Positions 42,579-50,196 of a DNA stretch of 64,000 nucleotides are shown here, in pieces; the stretch's first letter is position 1, and each line of letters starts with the position of its first letter. This stretch comes from DATASD01 sp035276765. GTDB taxonomy: Bacteria > Patescibacteriota > Saccharimonadia > Saccharimonadales > UBA4665. Under the pieces are notes generated by a model that was not told the DNA's origin, made no database searches, and worked only from the letters and a program-made list of their open reading frames with translations. The position numbers and the translations under genes were made by a program. The stretch is taken from NCBI GenBank assembly GCA_035276765.1, contig DATELH010000002.1, positions 1-64,000 on the forward strand, written 5' to 3'.

Positions 42579-42607
42579 AGCTTACGCCACGCTTGCCGTG
42601 CTGTCAA
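42579..42607 (-). promoter_or_regulatory. Promoter of queuosine transporter leader
   Basis: A perfect TTGACA (-35), a 17-base spacer and TAAGCT (-10). The transcript would start near 42572 and have a leader of about 120 bases. Confidence 0.6.
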
Positions 42608-42658
42608 GAAACCTCGCACAAGTCCTCTCGGGAACCCGAGTTTGCGAGGTTCTTGTAT
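42605..42658 (-). terminator. Long hairpin after small membrane protein
   Basis: On the minus strand, AAGAACCTCGCA pairs with TGCGAGGTTTCTT around an inner CTCGGGTTCCCGAG hairpin. It lies between the end of the 42852 gene and the transporter promoter and may end the upstream transcript. Confidence 0.5.
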
Positions 42659-42852
42659 TAATAAAGGTTTGGTTCGCGGCGCACTGTCATAACCAGCAGT
42701 GCAGTTACGACGTAGTTGCGGAACAGGTGGGTGCGGTGGCCGAACCACACACCAAAGCTCACCAAAGCGGCAATCACTCCGATGAGCCAGAGCACAAACG
42801 TGATTTGAATCGGGGTGCCTGGAATAAGCCCCAGGACTAAGAAACTTGACAT
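42658..42852 (-). CDS. Small two-helix membrane protein, 64 aa
   Basis: The product has two hydrophobic helices (SFLVLGLIPGTPIQITFVLW merging into LIGVIAALVSFGVWFG, and NYVVTALLVMTVRR). A GAGGGAT ribosome-binding site lies 6 bases before the ATG. No family recognised. The 42853-43140 gap holds its promoter, the uvrA promoter and nothing else evident. Confidence 0.5.
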   Translation of the reverse strand: MSSFLVLGLIPGTPIQITFVLWLIGVIAALVSFGVWFGHRTHLFRNYVVTALLVMTVRREPNLY

Positions 42853-43140
42853 TTTTATCCCTCGCGTGCCGCGTGATATTTGATTTCATTGTAACCTTAT
42901 GTTTGCGGAAAAAGCAAATATATTTTTAAGCACAAGCTCGATCGCTCATATTCTTACTTGAAGAGGGCTGAGCCATACCGTTCTGTCGTGCTCAAACACT
43001 GCGGATAAACTACCGCAAACTGCGCGCGTTGCAGAAGGTATACTCGCTCCAGCTTCGACATTTGCATACCCGTGGTCAGTCCAGCCTCAGACACATCACC
43101 CTAGTATTTTATTGATTTTTTCACTATACTATATGGGCTT

Positions 43141-45948
43141 ATGAGTTCGATTATTGTAAAGGGTGCGCGGGAGCACAACCTCAAGAACGTTGATGTCGAG
43201 TTGCCACACGACAAGCTGGTAGTCATTACTGGGTTGTCAGGGTCGGGCAAGTCGAGCTTGGCTTTCGATACGATTTATGCCGAAGGCCAGCGTCGCTATG
43301 TCGAAAGTTTGAGCAGCTACGCACGCCAGTTTTTGGGGCTTATGGAAAAGCCGGATGTCGATCAAATCGACGGTCTTTCGCCCGCAATCTCGATCGACCA
43401 AAAATCAACCAGCCGCAACCCGCGTAGTACGGTTGCCACTGTAACCGAAATTTATGATTACCTGCGTCTGCTGTTTGCACGCGCCGGCGTGCCGCACTGC
43501 CCAATCTGCGGCAAGCCGGTAACGCGCCAAACCACGCCGAACATTATTGATAAAATTACGGTCTTGCCAAAAGGCGCCCGCCTGATGATTCTGGCGCCCG
43601 TGGTTATAGACAAAAAAGGCGCGTTCGAGCACATCCCCGAGCAGTACAGCCGCGTTGGTTTTGCCCGCGTGCGCGTGGACGGCGTGGTATACGCACTCGA
43701 CGAATTCCCGCAGCTCGACAAAAACTTTAAGCACACCATCGAGGTCGTGGCCGACCGCCTGGTAAACAACGAAGAAAGCCAAAGCCGTCTGGCGCAATCC
43801 GTAGAGCAGGCGCTCGAAATCGCCGAAGGCAAGGTCACGGTTGTGAACGCAGACACCGACGACGAGTTCAATTACAGCCTGATGTACGCTTGCATCGATC
43901 ATCCCGACGTCACGATTCCTGAGCTCGAACCACGCACCTTCAGCTTTAACAGTCCGCACGGCGCCTGCCCTGTGTGTACTGGCCTTGGCACGCGGCTCGA
44001 GGTTGACCCCGAGCTCGTCATTCCGAACGGCCGGCTCACTATCGCCGAAGGCGCTATCCGGCCCTTTAACCGCGTGAGTACAGACGCTTGGTACATGAAA
44101 AAAATGCAGGCCGTAGCCGATGCCTATCACTTTAGCCTGCACGTGCCAACCGGTGAGCTCAGCCCCGAAAACATCGAGCGCATTATGTACGGCACCGGCG
44201 GGCAAAAGTACCGCGTCAGTTTGGGCAGCGGCCGCTCTTTTGAAACCACCTATGAAGGTGTGGTGCCCAATCTGGAGCGCCGCCACAAAGAGACTGACAG
44301 CGACTTTATCCGCCATGACATCGAGCGGTTCATGCAGGAAAAGCCGTGTTACGCCTGCAAAGGCCAGCGCCTGAAGCCCGAAGTCTTGGCTGTAACCGTG
44401 GCCGACAAATCCATCATGAACATCTGTAATATGTCGATCGACGACGCCATAGCGTTTTTCGAGCACCTCGACCTCGACGAAAAAAGCGCCAAAATTGCCT
44501 ACCAGATTTTGAAGGAGATTAAGGCGCGGCTGCAGTTTTTGCGCGACGTGGGGCTCAACTACCTCACGCTACTGCGCAGTGCCACAACGCTGAGTGGTGG
44601 CGAGGCGCAACGCATCCGCCTGGCTACGCAAATTGGTTCGGGCTTGATGGGCGTACTCTATGTGCTCGATGAACCGTCGATTGGTTTGCACCAACGGGAC
44701 AACGAACGACTCATCCGCACACTCAAGCACTTGCGTGACCTCGGTAACACCGTGATTGTGGTAGAGCACGACGAAGACACCATCCGCACCGCCGACTACT
44801 TGCTCGATGTCGGCCCCGGCGCTGGCATTCATGGCGGGCACATTGTAGCGCAGGGCACGCCCGATGAGGTCGCCAAAAATCCCGCCAGCATCACCGGCCA
44901 ATACTTGGCAGGCAAAAAACACATTGCCGTGCCCAAAAAACGCCGCAAAGGCAACGGCAAATCACTCAAAATTATTGGCGCGCGCGAAAACAATCTACAA
45001 AACGTGACAGTCGAGATTCCCTTGGGTGAACTTGTGGTGGTGAGCGGCGTTTCGGGGTCGGGCAAGTCAAGCCTTATCAACGATATTTTGGCCAAGGAAC
45101 TCCTTGCACGTTTGCACCGCGCCAACACCGTGCCCGGCCGCCATGACGACATCGAAGGCATTAAACAGCTCGACAAAGCAATCATTATCGACCAGTCGCC
45201 AATTGGTCGCACGCCGCGCTCCAACCCGGCAACCTACACCGGTTTGTTTACGCCCATCCGCGAACTGTTCGCCCAAACGCCCGAGGCCAAACTGCGGGGC
45301 TATAGTCCTGGCCGGTTTAGCTTTAACGTCAAGGGCGGACGCTGCGAAAACTGCGCCGGCGACGGCATTATCAAAATTGAAATGCACTTTTTACCAGATG
45401 TATACGTGCCGTGCGAAGTCTGTCACGGCAAACGCTACAACCGTGAAGCGCTCGAAATTTTCTATAAGGGCAAGACCATTAGCGACGTACTCGAAATGAC
45501 CTGCGAGCAAGCCCTCGAATTTTTCCAGAGCATCCCCGCCATTGCGCGCAAACTGCAAACCATGGTCGATGTGGGGCTGGGTTATATCTCGCTCGGCCAA
45601 CCGGCCACGCAACTGAGTGGTGGCGAGGCGCAGCGCATTAAGCTGGCGAGCGAACTGAGCCGGCGCCCCACGGGTCGGACGTTGTACATTCTGGACGAGC
45701 CAACCACTGGCTTGCATATAGCCGACGTCGAAAAACTACTACAAGTGCTGCACGCGCTCGTTGACACCGGCAATAGCATGGTGGTGATCGAGCACAACCT
45801 CGACGTCATTAAATCGGCAGACCACATCATCGACATGGGGCCGGAAGGCGGCGCCGGTGGCGGACAGGTGATGGCTGAAGGTACGCCAGAGCAAGTAGCA
45901 AAAATTGCTGGCTCACACACTGGCCATTTCCTGAAAAAGTTGTTGTAA
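43141..45948 (+). CDS. uvrA: Excinuclease ABC subunit A
   Basis: This 935-residue damage-recognition ATPase has two ABC modules: Walker A VITGLSGSGKSSLAFDT and VVSGVSGSGKSSLINDI, signatures LSGGEAQRIRLATQIGSG and LSGGEAQRIKLASELSRR. Zinc-binding cysteines are in HCPICGKPV, GACPVCTGLG, CYACKGQRL and CENCAGDGI/CEVCHGKRYN. All expected motifs are present. TATACT (43125-43130) is 10 bases before the ATG. No uvrB is in the window; uvrC is at 55426. Confidence 0.97.
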   Translation: MSSIIVKGAREHNLKNVDVELPHDKLVVITGLSGSGKSSLAFDTIYAEGQRRYVESLSSYARQFLGLMEKPDVDQIDGLSPAISIDQKSTSRNPRSTVATVTEIYDYLRLLFARAGVPHCPICGKPVTRQTTPNIIDKITVLPKGARLMILAPVVIDKKGAFEHIPEQYSRVGFARVRVDGVVYALDEFPQLDKNFKHTIEVVADRLVNNEESQSRLAQSVEQALEIAEGKVTVVNADTDDEFNYSLMYACIDHPDVTIPELEPRTFSFNSPHGACPVCTGLGTRLEVDPELVIPNGRLTIAEGAIRPFNRVSTDAWYMKKMQAVADAYHFSLHVPTGELSPENIERIMYGTGGQKYRVSLGSGRSFETTYEGVVPNLERRHKETDSDFIRHDIERFMQEKPCYACKGQRLKPEVLAVTVADKSIMNICNMSIDDAIAFFEHLDLDEKSAKIAYQILKEIKARLQFLRDVGLNYLTLLRSATTLSGGEAQRIRLATQIGSGLMGVLYVLDEPSIGLHQRDNERLIRTLKHLRDLGNTVIVVEHDEDTIRTADYLLDVGPGAGIHGGHIVAQGTPDEVAKNPASITGQYLAGKKHIAVPKKRRKGNGKSLKIIGARENNLQNVTVEIPLGELVVVSGVSGSGKSSLINDILAKELLARLHRANTVPGRHDDIEGIKQLDKAIIIDQSPIGRTPRSNPATYTGLFTPIRELFAQTPEAKLRGYSPGRFSFNVKGGRCENCAGDGIIKIEMHFLPDVYVPCEVCHGKRYNREALEIFYKGKTISDVLEMTCEQALEFFQSIPAIARKLQTMVDVGLGYISLGQPATQLSGGEAQRIKLASELSRRPTGRTLYILDEPTTGLHIADVEKLLQVLHALVDTGNSMVVIEHNLDVIKSADHIIDMGPEGGAGGGQVMAEGTPEQVAKIAGSHTGHFLKKLL

Positions 45949-45956
45949 CGCCGTAA

Positions 45957-46538
45957 CTATACTTGGCTGAGTGCAGGCTCGGCAGTACTTGCGCGCTGCG
46001 TTTGGCCGAGTAGATCACGAAAATGTTTGCGTAAAATAGCGCTTATAATAGCTTTTTCGCGCTTTTGCAAGTGATAGTCCACCATTTTAGGTACGCTGGC
46101 AAAATGTGCGCGCATTGTGCGGTCGTCGGCAGTGCGAACATCGAGTAGCGTGTAGCGGTTGAGGCGCGCGCGGATGGTCTGACGAACGAGCGCACCCACG
46201 CTTTCGTCGAACAGCGGCCGGCACAAAAACACAATTGGCTTTTGTTTTAGCAGCGCAAATAAAATACCTCGTGCCATCGGTTCGGTGATAATACCGTCAT
46301 CGTTGTGCACAAGGTAAATGTCGCTGCTCGCGATCGACTCATAATAGTCTAGGTTGGTTTCGTATGGGGTCCAAAGTGCCGAAACCAGCCCGGGCGCCAC
46401 AGAATTTTGGGTAAAAATAAACCCATCGTCTATGGGGTGGGCTATATGGATATCTGCTTTTTCTAGCTTCTGCCGCAAGGGAAATAGTAACAAAGCTTGG
46501 TTTTGGTGTTTGCCGCTAACTTGTGTACGTATGGCCAT
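45957..46538 (-). CDS. Hypothetical protein, 193 aa
   Basis: This soluble protein has an alpha/beta start (ALLLFPLRQKLEKADIHIAH), a middle DIYLVHNDDGIITEPMARGI and LFALLKQKPIVFLCRPLFDE, reminiscent of the nucleoside 2-deoxyribosyltransferase-like layout (strand, acidic turn, E-x-x-x-A helix, K-P strand). The C-terminal part is basic and helical. Start: ATG at 46538 with GAGGAA 9 bases upstream; an in-frame start at 46562 is less likely. A TATAGT box lies at 46554-46559. Function unknown. Confidence 0.5.
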   Translation of the reverse strand: MAIRTQVSGKHQNQALLLFPLRQKLEKADIHIAHPIDDGFIFTQNSVAPGLVSALWTPYETNLDYYESIASSDIYLVHNDDGIITEPMARGILFALLKQKPIVFLCRPLFDESVGALVRQTIRARLNRYTLLDVRTADDRTMRAHFASVPKMVDYHLQKREKAIISAILRKHFRDLLGQTQRASTAEPALSQV

Positions 46539-46600
46539 AACAGTTCCTCGCCTACTATACACACATTATACATATACACGTCAAGCCATGCAAATAACCC

Positions 46601-47290
46601 CTAAAAAGAATGATATCTGACGGTTTTGGCTTGTTGGCGTTCGAATAGGTTGATCGTCTTGATGTCCTGGACTGGGCGATGGCGCTTGGTTGATGGATAG
46701 CGCAAGACTTCCTGGACGGGGAAGTTAAACGGTGGCTTTGAGATATCAAGTGCTCGTCCGTCGCCCAGTTCGATATCACGGTTAATATCGCCGGAAATGT
46801 CAACATGTTTTTTCGCATCAGAAATATCCCAAATTTCAACAGTGTTGGTTATGAGCACATACTTGTATTTCTCAAGACGTTTCAAAAATTGCATGACAAC
46901 TTCGTTCGGCCAATGCTGCAGAACGTCCTTAATGATTACCAAATCGGCCTCAGGAAGTTCGTCGTGCGTGATGTCTGCGGAAGCGAAGTGGATGTTGTCG
47001 GTTTTATATCGTTTGCGGTTCTCTTCGATGACATCAGGAACCACGTCGATGCCGAAATATTGGATACCGTCCCAGTGCATAAACCGGGTAGACTGCCAGT
47101 CGCCGCAGCCCAAGTCGATGACGCTTTTAATATCGTGTGAGTCGATGAAGTCTTGCACAAAATCACGGTACACTTCGGTATTCTCTGGCAGTGAGCCGGA
47201 GCCTGATCCGTTGAACCATCGGTGATTTTGGTAAATACCGCCGAACGTCTTCTCCATAACTGTTCGCAGTGGGCCCATCAATATCTTCAA
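46601..47290 (-). CDS. Class I SAM-dependent methyltransferase
   Basis: This 229-residue Rossmann methyltransferase shows motif I SVIDLGCGDWQSTRFMHW, acidic motif II YFGIDVVPDVIEENRKRY, motif III HFASADITHDELPEADLVII and motif IV KDVLQHWPNEVVMQFLKRL. The target is unknown; the HWPN string recalls lipid, polyketide or sugar methyltransferases. The TTG start at 47290 has AAAGGAAG upstream; ATG at 47278 is an alternative. Confidence 0.8.
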   Translation of the reverse strand: MKILMGPLRTVMEKTFGGIYQNHRWFNGSGSGSLPENTEVYRDFVQDFIDSHDIKSVIDLGCGDWQSTRFMHWDGIQYFGIDVVPDVIEENRKRYKTDNIHFASADITHDELPEADLVIIKDVLQHWPNEVVMQFLKRLEKYKYVLITNTVEIWDISDAKKHVDISGDINRDIELGDGRALDISKPPFNFPVQEVLRYPSTKRHRPVQDIKTINLFERQQAKTVRYHSF

Positions 47291-47472
47291 AGCAGCTTCC
47301 TTTTACTAGTTACTCTGATTGTATCAAACGACACTTATATAAAGCGTAGTCTTGTGCTAAAATACGTATATTACTTTGAGCGCTTCTGTGTGCATGCGTA
47401 GGGTGTATGCTTGAGCGAAGTAAAGTTACACAATACAGTATAGTGTAAAGAATAACAAGGCCTAATTATTAC

Positions 47473-48045
47473 ATGAAAGTTCATTTCCTCACCTCCCGCA
47501 TCAGTCTTTTGCAGGACATCGAATCGTTGCGAACCATCGCTAAGATTGTCAAAGATAGCGGTCATACTATGGATGATGATTGGCTGGAAGAGGCGTACGA
47601 ACGCGAAGTTGTAGGCAAACAAGTAAAAGCTGACTGGCCAGGTATCTTTAAAAACAGTATTGAAACCATCGCCAAAGCCGATGTGGTGATCGCCGAAACG
47701 ACTTTTCCGAGCTTTGCGATTGGGTACCAGGTTGCGATTGCTGTTCAACAAAAGAAGCCTGTACTGCTTTTGCGCCATAAGGATTCTGATCAGAATGCGT
47801 ATATTACCGGTGTGGAAGATGGTTGGACACAATATCAGGGTTATGGGGCGAGCGACATTGAGCAAATCCTAAAGAAATTCCTCGACGCCAACGACATTAC
47901 CTCGAAAGATATGCGCTTTAATTTCTTTATTGACCGCAAAATTTATAACTACCTACGTTGGGCAGCGCTGCGCACCGGCAAGACCAAAGCCGAAATCTTG
48001 CGCGAATTGGTCGAAAAAGAGATCGACCACGAAAACGGCCAGTGA
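47473..48045 (+). CDS. Deoxyribosyltransferase-like domain fused to RHH-like tail
   Basis: This 190-residue protein has an N-terminal Rossmann-like domain (MKVHFLTSRISLLQDIESLR, then ETIAKADVVIAETTFPSFAI and GYQVAIAVQQKKPVLLL), as in nucleoside 2-deoxyribosyltransferase-like proteins. The last 45 residues (DMRFNFFIDRKIYNYLRWAA, then KTKAEILRELVEKEID) resemble a ribbon-helix-helix DNA-binding domain. That would make it a nucleotide-sensing regulator. The fusion is unusual. A terminator overlaps its stop codon. Confidence 0.55.
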   Translation: MKVHFLTSRISLLQDIESLRTIAKIVKDSGHTMDDDWLEEAYEREVVGKQVKADWPGIFKNSIETIAKADVVIAETTFPSFAIGYQVAIAVQQKKPVLLLRHKDSDQNAYITGVEDGWTQYQGYGASDIEQILKKFLDANDITSKDMRFNFFIDRKIYNYLRWAALRTGKTKAEILRELVEKEIDHENGQ

Positions 48046-48059
48046 TCCTGGCCTTTTTT
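48037..48059 (+). terminator. Rho-independent terminator
   Basis: GGCCAG (48037-48042) pairs with CTGGCC (48048-48053), followed by six T. The loop contains the TGA stop of the gene before it. Confidence 0.85.
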
Positions 48060-48711
48060 ATTTCTCGATATTTTCTTCGATATGGGTAGTTTTACGGCGT
48101 TTGATGGCTGCAAAGAAACGTTGGCGAGTTGTTTTATCGCCAAGTAAGTGCCACAAAATTGGTCCAAATGTTGCCGCTGTAACGGCGGCGATGGTAGGCA
48201 AAATGTAATGGTCGAGATTGGGGATTTTGCTGCCGAACCAGTAGCCGAGCAACGTAATACCGACAGACCACACGATACAGCCGATGGCGTCAAAAAAGAA
48301 GAACGACGGCCGTGGCATTTTGGCGGCACCAGCCACAATTGGCGCGAACGACCGCACAATTGGCACAAAATGCGAAAGCAACATGGTTTTGCTGCCGAAC
48401 CGCTCGTAAAACAGCTCGACCCGGCGGATGTGTTCTTGGCGGAAAACGACACCATCTTTCTTTTTGAACAGACGTGGCCCAAGTACACGGCCGAGCGAAT
48501 AGCCAGTGTTGTCGCCTAAAATGGCCGCGAGGCTGATTACCGCAATGCTAAGCGCGAGCGACAGCTTGCCTTGCGCTGCAAATACACCGGCGCTTAATAA
48601 CAATGTATCGCCCGGCAAAAAGAATCCGACCATCAAACCGGACTCGCTAAAAACAATGGCCGCAATAGCAAGCAGGCCGCCTGTTTGTAAAATATGCGCT
48701 ACGTCAAACAT
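48058..48711 (-). CDS. DedA family membrane protein
   Basis: This 217-residue membrane protein of the DedA superfamily, whose members flip undecaprenyl phosphate and other lipids, shows FSESGLMVGFFLPGDTLLLS, the conserved G-D-x-x-G-Y in LGDNTGYSLGRVLG, and HFVPIVRSFAPIVAGAAKMP with the essential Arg. TATAGT on the minus strand ends 5 bases before the ATG. It faces the bL25 gene. Confidence 0.85.
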   Translation of the reverse strand: MFDVAHILQTGGLLAIAAIVFSESGLMVGFFLPGDTLLLSAGVFAAQGKLSLALSIAVISLAAILGDNTGYSLGRVLGPRLFKKKDGVVFRQEHIRRVELFYERFGSKTMLLSHFVPIVRSFAPIVAGAAKMPRPSFFFFDAIGCIVWSVGITLLGYWFGSKIPNLDHYILPTIAAVTAATFGPILWHLLGDKTTRQRFFAAIKRRKTTHIEENIEK

Positions 48712-48789
48712 TCACCACTATAATACTCGGTATTGGCATCGCCGTCTACCGAAGCGCAGGCTTCCCCAGCAAACCACAAGCTTTTCATG

Positions 48790-48795
48790 TATACT
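48790..48795 (+). promoter_or_regulatory. -10 box of bL25 transcript
   Basis: TATACT ends 7 bases before an ATG at 48803 that opens an 8-codon ORF; the mRNA start should coincide with that ATG. Confidence 0.55.
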
Positions 48796-48802
48796 AGAGG
48801 TA

Positions 48803-48829
48803 ATGGTGGGCAATCGACCAAACTTCTAA
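48803..48829 (+). CDS. Eight-residue leaderless upstream ORF
   Basis: ATG to TAA encodes MVGNRPNF. The stop codon (48827-48829) is part of the bL25 ribosome-binding site TAAGGAGG, and the ATG has the spacing of leaderless genes. A ribosome ending here would be delivered to the bL25 start 10 bases on. May be coincidental. Confidence 0.35.
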   Translation: MVGNRPNF

Positions 48830-48839
48830 GGAGGATACG

Positions 48840-49559
48840 ATGGACGCAGTAAAATTAGAGCTCGACGCACGCACCGTGACCGGTAAGGCGGTGAAACACT
48901 TGCGCCGCGAGGGCATTGTGCCGGCGGTAATTCACGACCATGGTAAAGATTCACTCGTCGTGCAGGCCGACTACCAAAACATCTACCACGCTTACCAAAA
49001 GGCCGGCAAGCACCATCCTGTTGAACTGAAAGTGGGCGATAAAGCCCACATGGCGCTCATTAAGCACGCCACCTTTGACCCCAAAAAGAACTCACTGACG
49101 CATGTGGTATTCAACGCCGTTAAACGGAACGAAAAAGTGACTGCCGAAATTCCTGTGCACGCCAGGTACGACGAAGGTAACGAGTCGTCACCTGCCGAAC
49201 GTGCTAGCTTGATTGTATTGCACAACCTCGAAACGGTCGAAGTAGAGGCTGTCGCCAGCCAACTCCCCGACGCGCTGTACTTTGATGGGGAAAAGCTGGT
49301 CGAAGTTGGCGACCACGCCACGGTTGCCGATCTGGTTGTCCCAAATGGCGTAACGATTAAGACCGACCCAGCCCAAGCGCTGGCTACCGTATACGAACCA
49401 AGCGCCCTCCAAGCCGCCAATGACGCGGCTGGCGGCGATGCCACCGAAGAAGATCAAGAAGAAGTCCCGGCCGAACATGAAAGTACTGCCGAAGAAGGCA
49501 CGCAGGCTCCAGAAGACCAGCCTGGCGGCAAAAAACAGTTTGAGCCGTCCAAGGAGTAG
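48840..49559 (+). CDS. rplY: Ribosomal protein bL25 (CTC type)
   Basis: The 239-residue protein has the N-terminal 5S rRNA-binding domain (MDAVKLELDARTVTGKAVKH, RREGIVPAVIHDHGKDS) and the TL5/CTC beta domain (VTAEIPVHARYDEGNESSPA, LHNLETVEVEAVASQLPDAL). A long acidic tail (EEDQEEVPAEHESTAEEG) follows. AAGGAGG lies 6 bases before the ATG. The leader contains an 8-codon ORF. Confidence 0.9.
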   Translation: MDAVKLELDARTVTGKAVKHLRREGIVPAVIHDHGKDSLVVQADYQNIYHAYQKAGKHHPVELKVGDKAHMALIKHATFDPKKNSLTHVVFNAVKRNEKVTAEIPVHARYDEGNESSPAERASLIVLHNLETVEVEAVASQLPDALYFDGEKLVEVGDHATVADLVVPNGVTIKTDPAQALATVYEPSALQAANDAAGGDATEEDQEEVPAEHESTAEEGTQAPEDQPGGKKQFEPSKE

Positions 49560-49561
49560 CC

Positions 49562-49684
49562 GTCATCGCCCGGAATGAATCCTCACCGAGCCTAAATCCA
49601 GAGCGCGAATCGACCATCACGTCCGTTGCTAAATTTATTGGGCACTCGCTCCTGCGTTTTGGAAGTCTTATCGCTAAGAAATAA
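49562..49684 (+). other. Possible 40-codon ORF without standard start
   Basis: The gap between bL25 and the next gene is open in one frame from 49562 to TAA at 49682. It ends with an amphipathic-looking tail (SVAKFIGHSLLRFGSLIAKK). There is no ATG, GTG or TTG; the AAGGAG at 49551-49556 would suit a GTC or ATC start. Chance is a fair alternative. Confidence 0.2.
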
Positions 49685-49689
49685 CGCTT

Positions 49690-50196
49690 ATGCCTTGGTT
49701 TCACCCCAAAACACTGCTCGACAAAACATACGAAATCGGTATCTTGCTAAAGGGTATTGACGGCGTTATTGAGCTGCTGGGCGCGGCTGTACTCATTTTT
49801 GTTCCGGCACATTACTTTGAGAGTTTTGCTCGTGCCCTGACCGACGTTGAGGCGGGTTCAAGCGCGCACGGGTTCATTAGCGCACACATTTTGCAGATTG
49901 GCCACCGTTTGTCGGAAGGCCATAACTTTTTTGCGATTGCGTTTTTGCTGACGCACGGCTTGGTTAAAGTGGTGCTTGTGGTATGCTTGCTGCGCCAAAA
50001 ACTGTGGGCGTACCCGTTTGGGCTCGTGGCACTTTCGTTATTTTTGGTGTACCAGCTGTATGAAATGATTATGCGCCCCACCTTCGGCATGGGCTTTTTA
50101 ACAGTGCTCGACGCAGTGATTATTTGGCTGGTATGGCGCGAATGGCAAAAGGTCAAGGCCGACCGCGCCCAAAAGCCCGAACCAGCCAATGCCTAA
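49690..50196 (+). CDS. DUF2127 membrane protein
   Basis: This 168-residue membrane protein with four helices matches the DUF2127 family (YEIGILLKGIDGVIELLGAA, HNFFAIAFLLTHGLVKVVLV, then AYPFGLVALSLFLVYQLYEM). Function unknown. Its stop overlaps the stop of the opposite ABC transporter gene (CTAA). Confidence 0.75.
   Translation: MPWFHPKTLLDKTYEIGILLKGIDGVIELLGAAVLIFVPAHYFESFARALTDVEAGSSAHGFISAHILQIGHRLSEGHNFFAIAFLLTHGLVKVVLVVCLLRQKLWAYPFGLVALSLFLVYQLYEMIMRPTFGMGFLTVLDAVIIWLVWREWQKVKADRAQKPEPANA

Noticed and set aside
42451..42607. preQ1 riboswitch before the queuosine-precursor transporter
   Set aside because: The hairpins do not show the preQ1-I loop and A-rich tail or other preQ1 class cores that I could recognise.
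42521..42889. 122-codon minus-strand frame across the small membrane-protein gene
   Set aside because: It overlaps a better-supported ORF with a ribosome-binding site and crosses a hairpin and a promoter; its composition is not protein-like.
43405..44466. Minus-strand open frame of 353 codons opposite uvrA
   Set aside because: Antisense shadow of uvrA, with no independent support.
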